From an uncultured Burkholderiaceae bacterium (lineage in GTDB: Bacteria > Pseudomonadota > Gammaproteobacteria > Burkholderiales > Burkholderiaceae_C), in NCBI GenBank assembly GCA_938022295.1, contig CALIDR010000154.1, forward strand, positions 1-13,836: a DNA stretch of 13,836 nucleotides, given 5' to 3'. The stretch's first letter is position 1. Every line of letters begins with the position of its first letter. The notes beneath the pieces are model-generated. The model searched no databases. It saw nothing but the letters and a program-made list of their open reading frames with translations, and was not told the origin of the DNA. The position numbers and the translations under genes were made by a program. Shown one piece after another: positions 6,132 to 11,680 of this stretch.

Positions 6132-6138
6132 AAGGGGG
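6132..6138 (+). promoter_or_regulatory. nif3 ribosome binding site deciding a GTG start
   Basis: AAGGGGG, 4 bases before GTG 6143, in the 12-base gap between the two divergent start codons. It supports GTG 6143 as the start of nif3, where family-like sequence also begins. Confidence 0.6.
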
Positions 6139-6142
6139 CGTC

Positions 6143-6901
6143 GTGGCGAACGAGGCGCGTGTCGGCGAAGTCGAGGCCTATCTGCGCCAGCTGCTGGCGG
6201 TCGACACGTTCAAGGATTATGGGCCGAACGGTCTGCAGGTCGAGGGCCGGCCGACGCTGCGCCGGCTCGTCAGCGGCGTGACCGCGAGCCGGGCGCTGAT
6301 CGACGCCGCGATCGAACGCGGCGCCGACGCGCTGCTCGTCCACCACGGCCTGTTCTGGCGCGGGCAGGACGGGCGGCTCGTCGGCTGGCTCGGCGAGCGC
6401 GTGCGCCGCCTGATGGTGCACGGCCTGAACCTGTTCGCCTACCACCTGCCGCTGGACGCGCATCCGCAGCTGGGCAACAACGCCCAGCTCGGCCTGCGCC
6501 TGGGCTGGCAGGCCGACGCCCGCTTCGGCGAGCAGGACCTCGGCTTCGTCGGCGACGCCGGCGCGGTCGACACCGCGCCGGCACTCGCCGCCCACGTCGA
6601 GCGCACGCTCGGCCGCGCGCCGCTGCTGCTGCCCGGCGACGGCCGGACGCTGCGCCGCGTGGCCTGGTGCACCGGCGGTGCGCAGGGCTACTTCGAAGCC
6701 GCGATCGCGGCCGGCGCCGACGCGTTCCTCACCGGCGAGATCTCCGAGCCGCAGGCGCACCTGGCGCGCGAGACCGGCGTCGCGTTCCTCGCCTGCGGCC
6801 ACCACGCGACCGAGCGCTACGGCGCGCCGGCGGTGGCGGCGTTCGTCGCCGAGCGCTTCGGCCTCGAGCACGTGTTCGTCGACGTCGACAACCCGGCGTG
6901 A
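6143..6901 (+). CDS. Nif3-like dinuclear metal-centre protein
   Basis: A 252-residue protein of the Nif3/YbgI (DUF34) family, which forms hexameric rings with a two-metal site; its cellular substrate is still debated. The metal ligands are recognisable: LLVHHGLFW (His67, His68), YHLPLDAH (Asp105) and, near the end, CGHHATERYG (His220/His221 and Glu224). The motif KDYGPNGLQVEG (24-35) near the N-terminus is also typical. The length matches the short form without a PII-like insertion. The GTG start has an AAGGGGG site. The gene ends in TGATG, overlapping the pdxA ATG by one base, so translation of the two is probably coupled. Confidence 0.95.
   Translation: MANEARVGEVEAYLRQLLAVDTFKDYGPNGLQVEGRPTLRRLVSGVTASRALIDAAIERGADALLVHHGLFWRGQDGRLVGWLGERVRRLMVHGLNLFAYHLPLDAHPQLGNNAQLGLRLGWQADARFGEQDLGFVGDAGAVDTAPALAAHVERTLGRAPLLLPGDGRTLRRVAWCTGGAQGYFEAAIAAGADAFLTGEISEPQAHLARETGVAFLACGHHATERYGAPAVAAFVAERFGLEHVFVDVDNPA
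6216..6243 (-). promoter_or_regulatory. Possible promoter for the DegS-like protease
   Basis: On the minus strand, TCGACC (6238-6243, 4 of 6 with the -35 consensus) and CATAAT (6216-6221, 5 of 6 with the -10) are separated by 16 bases. Transcription would start near 6209, giving a leader of about 80 bases. The site lies inside nif3. It is the best -35/-10 pair I saw in the window, but still only a sequence match. Confidence 0.33.
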
Positions 6902-7908
6902 TGGCGGCGCCGCTGCTGGTCACGATGGGCGACGCGGCCGGCATCGGGCCGGAGATCGTCGCCGCCGCGCTGCAGCAGGAGCCGGCCGCAGCCGCGGTCG
7001 TCGTCGGCGACCTCGACGTGATGCGGCGCGCGATGGCGCTGCGCCCCGAGGGCGCGCGGTGGCCGCTCGCGAGGCTCGAGTCGCCGCTCGACGCGGCACG
7101 CTGCCCGCCGCGGTGCGTGGCGGTGTGGCCGCCGGCGGGGTTGCCGCCGGGGCTGGCCGAACTGCCTTGGGGCCGGGTCGACGCCCGCGCCGGCGCAGCG
7201 GCGGCGGCCTGCGTCGAGGCGGCCGTCGCCGCGCTGCGGCGCGGCGAGGGCGCGGCGATCGTCACTGCGCCGCTGCACAAGGAGGCGCTCGCCGCCGCCG
7301 GGGTGCCGTACCCGGGCCACACCGAGCTGCTGCAGTCGCTCGCGGCCCCGGCTGGCGGCCCTCTGCCGCCGGTGCGCATGATGCTCGCCAACGACGAGCT
7401 CAAGGTCGTGCTGGTGACGATCCACCTCGCGCTGCGCGCCGCGATCGACGCCGTCACGTTCGACGCCGTGCTGCAGACGATCCGCATCGCGCACGCCGCG
7501 GCGCCGCGCTGGGGCCAGCCGCGGCCGCGCATTGCGGTGGCGGGGCTGAATCCGCACGCCGGCGAGGGCGGCCTGTTCGGCGACGAGGAGATCCGCGTCA
7601 TCGCGCCGGCGGTGGCCGCGGCCGCCGCCGAGGGCATCGACGCCCGGGGGCCCTTCGCGCCCGACACCGTGTTCATGCGCGCGCGGCGCGGCGAGTTCGA
7701 CCTCGTCGTCGCGATGACGCACGACCACGGCCTGATCCCCGTCAAGTACCTCGGCGTCGAGCACGGCGTCAACGTCACGCTCGGCCTGCCGTTCGTGCGC
7801 ACGAGCCCCGACCACGGCACCGCGTTCGACATCGCCGGACGCGGCGTGGCCGACGCGTCGAGCCTGCGCGCGGCGCTGCGCCTGGCGCGCCGGCTCGCGG
7901 CCGGCTGA
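6901..7908 (+). CDS. pdxA: PdxA-family 4-phospho-hydroxythreonine dehydrogenase
   Basis: A 335-residue member of the PdxA family, which oxidises 4-phosphohydroxy-L-threonine with NAD(P) in pyridoxal phosphate synthesis. Visible family features are the N-terminal MGDAAGIGPEI (9-19; usually GDPAGIGPE), VTAPLHKEAL (121-130), PGHTELL (138-144), metal-ligand candidates His175 (TIHLAL), His219 (GLNPHAGEGG) and His274 (THDHG), and the closing GVNVTLGLPFVRTSPDHGTA. E. coli PdxA has YHDQG where this has THDHG, followed by LIPVKY. That leans a little toward PdxA2-like relatives acting on other 4-phosphorylated acids, so the substrate is not certain. The start is ATG 6901, overlapping the nif3 stop; an adjacent GTG at 6898 is possible. 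Its TGA abuts the stop of the opposing DUF1631 gene. Confidence 0.9.
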   Translation: MAAPLLVTMGDAAGIGPEIVAAALQQEPAAAAVVVGDLDVMRRAMALRPEGARWPLARLESPLDAARCPPRCVAVWPPAGLPPGLAELPWGRVDARAGAAAAACVEAAVAALRRGEGAAIVTAPLHKEALAAAGVPYPGHTELLQSLAAPAGGPLPPVRMMLANDELKVVLVTIHLALRAAIDAVTFDAVLQTIRIAHAAAPRWGQPRPRIAVAGLNPHAGEGGLFGDEEIRVIAPAVAAAAAEGIDARGPFAPDTVFMRARRGEFDLVVAMTHDHGLIPVKYLGVEHGVNVTLGLPFVRTSPDHGTAFDIAGRGVADASSLRAALRLARRLAAG

Positions 7909-10320
7909 TCAGCGCGCGGCGGCGGTGCGGGCGGCCGCGCCGGTGCGCAGCGCGGCGAGCTGCTTGCGCGCCCGCGCCGTCGCGCGTTCGAGCAGGTAGG
8001 CGTTCTCGAACCGGCGCAGCCGGCCGGCCTCGCACATGCGGGTGACCATGCGCGCCGTCATCGAGATCGTGCGCTGGTGCTTGCGCCCGTGGGTGAAGAC
8101 GAAGAACGCGCGGCCGGGGCTGACGTAGGTCAGGCGCACCTTGTGCCAGCCGCCTTCGAGGTGCATCCGGTACGCGAAGCCGAGCTGCAGCAGCGCCGCC
8201 AGCGCCGCGCCGCTGGCCGGCTCGACGGCGTCGGGCGCGGGCAGCCCGTCCAGCCGCACGTCCTCGGCCGTCACCTCGGGCTCCTCCGAGAGGTCGATGT
8301 CGACCTTGGCGGTCCAGTCGACCGCGCTCTCGCGCACGAGGCCGATGCGCTGCGCCTCCTCGGCGCTGAAGCGGTTCTCGGCCGCGCCGTCGCCGATGCC
8401 CTGCAGCGCGCCGCCGTGGTGGTCCGCCGGCGGCAGCGGCGCGCCGAGCACGGCGTCCAGCCGCTTGGCGAGCAGGTTGTAGTCGAGCTGGCTGATCGAG
8501 CCGTGCTTGAGCGACTCGGCGTGCAGCGGCAGCAGCTGGCCGAAGAACGCCTTCTTGGCCTCCTCGGGCCAGCCGATCGAGGCCAGCGCCTCGTGCAGGT
8601 CCTTCATCAGCGGCGGCAGCGCCATCAGGAACGCCTTGCGCTCGGCCGGCGTGCCCTTGGGCTGCACGCTCATCACGAGGTCGCGGCCGGCGCGGCGCAG
8701 GCGCAGCGGCAGCATGCCCGCTTCGCCCTCGCGCCGCACCGCGGCGACGATGGCCTGGCTCCAGACCTCGGCGAGGAAGGTGCGCAGGAAGTCGGGCATC
8801 TGCACCGCCGCCAGCTCGGCCTTCAGCCGCTGCGTGTAGCGCTGCTGCACGACGAGGTCGCCCTCCTTGCGCTCGAGCAGCTGCACCGCCTCGGGCGCAC
8901 GCTCCTGCACCTCGCGCTTGACCTGCGCGGCGTTGAAGGCCTCGAGTTCGGCCAGCCGCCGCTCGTAGACCTGGATCTGGTCGAAGTCGCCGTCGACGAT
9001 CTGCTGCACGAGGCTGCGCACGTGGCCGAGGAACTCGCGGCCGGCGCCGTCGTCGAGGTCGTCGAACGCCACCGCCAGCGACGCCAGCCGGTTCACGAAC
9101 CGGCGCACCGGGTGCCGCCGCGACGAGAAGAACGTCGCGTCGCCGAGCGCGACGCGCAGCACCGGCAGCTGCAGGCGCGCGATCTGGCGCGCCAGCTGCG
9201 GCGGCACCTTGGGGTCGGACAGGATCTGGTCGAACAGGCCGGCGACGACGTCGATCACCATGTGGTCGAGCGTGCCGGTCGACGCGCGCCGCAGCTCGTC
9301 GCGGTGGGCGTGGATCAGGTTCGGCGCCACCGGCGCACCGTCGGCGCCGCGCACCCAGTTCGACGTCGGGACGCCCAGGGCGTCGTGGCCGAGGCCGGCA
9401 CCACTGTCGGCGTAGACCTCGAACTGGGCCAGGCGGCGGATCAGCGACGTCAGCTCGGCCGTGACGGGAGCGATCGCCGAGCTGCCGCCGGCCGCGGCCG
9501 GGCCGTGCGGGCCGGGCGCCGCCGCGTCCCGGGCGACGGCACCGTCGCGGCCACGCAACGCGCCGGGACCCGAGCCCCCGGTGGAGGGGAAACCGCCCGG
9601 TCGCGTGGTGCCGCCGGCCGTCGCCGCGGTCGCCGGCGAGCGGGTGCCGGATTCGGCGCCGCCCTGGCGATCGGCGGCCGCCCGCAGCGCCATCCGCAGC
9701 GGCTGCACGCCGACGTCGCGCAGATGGCCGGCGATCTCCGCGTAGACCTTGGGCAGGATGGCCACCAGGCCGCGCCCGATTTCGGTGGCGACGACCTGGC
9801 GCACGTCGGCGCGCGAAGAGATTCCCTTCAGCGCGTCGACGACCGCCCGGCCGACGAGTTCCGGGCGCAGCGGGTTGCGTGCCGGGCGCGGCGCCTCCCA
9901 CTCCAGCAGCGCGCCGACGTAGGCGTCGAGCTCGCGCAGCTCCCATTCGCAGGCGCCGTGGATCGACTGGCCCAGGCGGTCGGCGACGACCTTGGCCTCG
10001 ACCTCGTCGTCGTCGACCAGGCTCAGCGTGTCCCACTGCAGCAGCGAGTCGCCTTGCCAGCCGGCGGAGGTCCCCTCGAGTTCGCGGCGGACGAGTTCGC
10101 GGTGGCGCTCGGCGTAGGCGGCGCCGAGCTCGCCCTGGTAGCGCGTGAGCTCGAAGTGCGCGGTCAGCACGACTTCGCGGTCCTTCGACCGCACGCCGGT
10201 GTGCACCGCCAGCGCCAGGCTGTCGACGCCGCGCCGCGCCGCCGTGCGCACGGCGTCGTGCAGCCGTTGGATGGCGGCGTCGACGGCGGCAAGGGCGGGC
10301 GGCGGCGGTGTGATCGTCAT
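7909..10320 (-). CDS. DUF1631 family protein, function unknown
   Basis: An 803-residue protein that I recognise as DUF1631, a large and mostly helical family common in beta- and gammaproteobacteria. No enzymatic motif is visible. Residues 1-217 are helical and charged (conserved-looking LSLVDDDEVEAKV at 99-111). Residues 218-286 are a Gly/Ala/Pro/Arg-rich linker of low complexity. The body from about 287 to 640 contains long charged helices (for example VQERAPEAVQLLERK). The last 80 residues (from about 724, GWHKVRLTYVSPGRAFFVFT) look like a small beta domain resembling PilZ-type folds, an inference only. There is no signal peptide or membrane segment, so it is probably cytoplasmic. The ATG at 10320 has no obvious ribosome site. 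It lies downstream of mscL on the same strand and converges directly on pdxA. Confidence 0.88.
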   Translation of the reverse strand: MTITPPPPALAAVDAAIQRLHDAVRTAARRGVDSLALAVHTGVRSKDREVVLTAHFELTRYQGELGAAYAERHRELVRRELEGTSAGWQGDSLLQWDTLSLVDDDEVEAKVVADRLGQSIHGACEWELRELDAYVGALLEWEAPRPARNPLRPELVGRAVVDALKGISSRADVRQVVATEIGRGLVAILPKVYAEIAGHLRDVGVQPLRMALRAAADRQGGAESGTRSPATAATAGGTTRPGGFPSTGGSGPGALRGRDGAVARDAAAPGPHGPAAAGGSSAIAPVTAELTSLIRRLAQFEVYADSGAGLGHDALGVPTSNWVRGADGAPVAPNLIHAHRDELRRASTGTLDHMVIDVVAGLFDQILSDPKVPPQLARQIARLQLPVLRVALGDATFFSSRRHPVRRFVNRLASLAVAFDDLDDGAGREFLGHVRSLVQQIVDGDFDQIQVYERRLAELEAFNAAQVKREVQERAPEAVQLLERKEGDLVVQQRYTQRLKAELAAVQMPDFLRTFLAEVWSQAIVAAVRREGEAGMLPLRLRRAGRDLVMSVQPKGTPAERKAFLMALPPLMKDLHEALASIGWPEEAKKAFFGQLLPLHAESLKHGSISQLDYNLLAKRLDAVLGAPLPPADHHGGALQGIGDGAAENRFSAEEAQRIGLVRESAVDWTAKVDIDLSEEPEVTAEDVRLDGLPAPDAVEPASGAALAALLQLGFAYRMHLEGGWHKVRLTYVSPGRAFFVFTHGRKHQRTISMTARMVTRMCEAGRLRRFENAYLLERATARARKQLAALRTGAAARTAAAR

Positions 10321-10412
10321 CGGGCGGTCGAACGGCCGGCGGCGACGCCGTCGGCGACGCCTTCGCGGATGCCGACGGTATCGGCCGTTTCCGCCGCAAC
10401 TTCAGTGCTCCG

Positions 10413-10430
10413 GGCGCCGCGCCGGGCGCC
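10413..10430 (-). terminator. GC hairpin between mscL and the DUF1631 gene
   Basis: Two copies of the self-complementary GGCGCC (10413-10418 and 10425-10430) with a 6-base loop lie just past the mscL stop on the minus strand. No T-run follows, so at best it is a weak or Rho-assisted end. The rest of the 118-base gap (10321-10438) shows only GC-rich sequence, a short direct repeat (GGCGTCGCCG twice, minus strand) and no gene. Confidence 0.25.
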
Positions 10431-10438
10431 GCGGGCGG

Positions 10439-10876
10439 CTACTTGCGCAGCGCGTCGCGGATCTCGCGCAGCAGCAGCACGTCCTCCGGCGGCGGGGCCG
10501 GCGGCGCCGGCGGAACGGGCGGCGCTTCGCGCTTCAAGCGGTTGATCTGCTTGACCATCATGAAGATGATGAAGGCGAGGATCACGAAGTTGATCGCGAC
10601 CGTGATGAAGTTGCCGTAGGCGAACAGCGGCACGCCGGCCTTGGTCAGCGCGTCGTAGGTCATCGGGCCGTCGTAGCCGGCCGGCGGGTCGGCGAGCATC
10701 ACGAAGAAGTTCGAGAAGTCCAGGCCGCCGAAGATGCGCCCGACGATCGGCATCACGAGGTCCTTGACCGCCGAGTCGACGATCTTGCCGAACGCGGCAC
10801 CGATGATGACGCCGACGGCGAGGTCGACGACATTGCCCTTCATCGCGAATTCCTTGAACTCGGAAGCGAAACTCAC
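10439..10876 (-). CDS. mscL: Large-conductance mechanosensitive channel MscL
   Basis: A 145-residue MscL, the pentameric inner-membrane safety valve that opens on hypo-osmotic shock. The N-terminal amphipathic helix FASEFKEFAMKGN (3-15) leads into TM1 with VVDLAVGVIIGAAFGKIV (16-33). A periplasmic loop (about 50-88, including LADPPAGYDGPMTYDAL) follows, then TM2 (about 88-107: GNFITVAINFVILAFIIF) and a cytoplasmic helix ending LLLREIRDALRK. A Pro-rich spacer (119-130) precedes that last helix. The start is GTG 10876. The longer open frame upstream is excluded because the family start is here and an excellent ribosome site precedes it. It is divergent from petA across 184 bases. Confidence 0.97.
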   Translation of the reverse strand: MSFASEFKEFAMKGNVVDLAVGVIIGAAFGKIVDSAVKDLVMPIVGRIFGGLDFSNFFVMLADPPAGYDGPMTYDALTKAGVPLFAYGNFITVAINFVILAFIIFMMVKQINRLKREAPPVPPAPPAPPPEDVLLLREIRDALRK

Positions 10877-10883
10877 GGGGGAT

Positions 10884-10891
10884 CCTCCTTT
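10884..10891 (-). promoter_or_regulatory. mscL ribosome binding site deciding a GTG start
   Basis: On the minus strand AAAGGAGG lies 7 bases before GTG 10876. It includes all seven bases of the consensus AAGGAGG and is the strongest Shine-Dalgarno match in the window. It settles the GTG as the start. Confidence 0.88.
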
Positions 10892-10936
10892 GGAAGTGGG
10901 TGGTGGCGCAAACGCGCTGCGCAGCCGATAGCGGCC

Positions 10937-10966
10937 GGCGCGGGCGCGAGTATCCCGCCCCGCGCC
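10937..10966. other. Inverted repeat in the mscL-petA intergenic region
   Basis: GGCGCGGG (10937-10944) and CCCGCGCC (10959-10966) form a perfect 8-base inverted repeat around a 14-base centre. On the minus strand the centre holds GATACT (10949-10954), a possible weak -10 box for mscL. It could be an operator or a hairpin; chance is also plausible at this base composition. The rest of the intergenic region 10877-11060 holds the mscL ribosome site and the petA promoter-like box. Confidence 0.35.
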
Positions 10967-11013
10967 GCGCCAGGCACGAGGGCACCGTGGCCGGGGCAGG
11001 GCGGAGGCTCCGC

Positions 11014-11019
11014 TAGAAT
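11014..11019 (+). promoter_or_regulatory. Possible -10 box for petABC
   Basis: TAGAAT (5 of 6 consensus positions) lies 41 bases before the petA ATG, allowing a leader of about 35 bases that contains the GAGGAG ribosome site (11051-11056). No good -35 lies at the right distance. The same hexamer precedes tatA. Confidence 0.42.
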
Positions 11020-11060
11020 CCCGGGTTGACCCTGATCGGATCCGCGAGTAGAGGAGCTCC

Positions 11061-11654
11061 ATGACTCAAGCCGCCGTCGACAGCGAGCGCCGGACCTGGA
11101 TTGCCATCGCCTGCGGCGCCGGCGCCGTCGGTGGCGCCGCCGCCCTGGTGCCGTTCGTCGCCTCGTTCACGCCGTCCGAGCGCGCGCGCGCCGCCGGCGC
11201 CGCCGTCGAAGTCGACATCTCGGGGCTTCGTCCGGGCGAGAAGATGACGGTCGAGTGGCGCGGCAAGCCGGTGTGGATCGTGCGCCGCACACCCGAGCAG
11301 CTCGAGTCGCTGAAGGTCACCGAGTCGCAGGTCGCCGACCCGAACTCCGACCGCAAGGCGTATCCGACGCCCGATTACGCGAAGAACCCGCACCGCTCGA
11401 TCAAGCCCGAAGTGCTGGTCGCGGTGGGCATCTGCTCGCACCTGGGCTGCTCGCCGACGGACAAGTTCACCCCCGGCGCGCAGCCCTCGCTGCCCGACGA
11501 CTGGGCCGGCGGCTTCCTGTGCCCCTGCCACGGCTCGACGTTCGACATCGCCGGGCGCGTGTTCAAGAACAAGCCGGCGCCCGACAACCTGGAGGTGCCG
11601 CCGCACATGTACCTCTCGGACACCCGGATCCTCATCGGTGAGGACAAGGCCTGA
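11061..11654 (+). CDS. petA: Ubiquinol-cytochrome c reductase, Rieske iron-sulfur subunit
   Basis: A 197-residue Rieske protein, which carries electrons from ubiquinol at the Qo site of the bc1 complex to cytochrome c1. The 2Fe-2S ligands are complete: CSHLGC (Cys125, His127, Cys130) and CPCHGS (Cys154, Cys156, His157), with Cys130 and Cys156 as the expected disulfide. An N-terminal signal-anchor helix (about residues 12-36) is preceded by the twin arginines Arg10-Arg11 (SERRTWI), as expected for a Tat-exported Rieske protein. The residue two after the cluster Ser159 is Phe161 rather than the Tyr of mitochondrial and Rhodobacter homologues. A loop of about 22 residues between the two ligand boxes (DKFTPGAQPSLPDDW) is longer than in the mitochondrial form. 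First gene of petABC. Confidence 0.98.
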   Translation: MTQAAVDSERRTWIAIACGAGAVGGAAALVPFVASFTPSERARAAGAAVEVDISGLRPGEKMTVEWRGKPVWIVRRTPEQLESLKVTESQVADPNSDRKAYPTPDYAKNPHRSIKPEVLVAVGICSHLGCSPTDKFTPGAQPSLPDDWAGGFLCPCHGSTFDIAGRVFKNKPAPDNLEVPPHMYLSDTRILIGEDKA

Positions 11655-11669
11655 TTTCCAGGCAGTATC

Positions 11670-11674
11670 AGGAG
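11670..11674 (+). promoter_or_regulatory. petB ribosome binding site deciding a GTG start
   Basis: AGGAG with a 6-base spacer to GTG 11681, within the 26-base gap after petA. It supports the GTG start (mature MAEFKEVP). Confidence 0.8.
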
Positions 11675-11680
11675 ATCGAA

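Noticed and set aside
4289..6142. Long open frame leading into nif3 from inside tatC
   Set aside because: It is the shadow of tatC and of the antisense protease; Nif3 similarity starts only at GTG 6143.
11026..11054. TTGACC (11026-11031) as a -35 box for petA
   Set aside because: No acceptable -10 lies 16-18 bases downstream, and that stretch contains the ribosome site.
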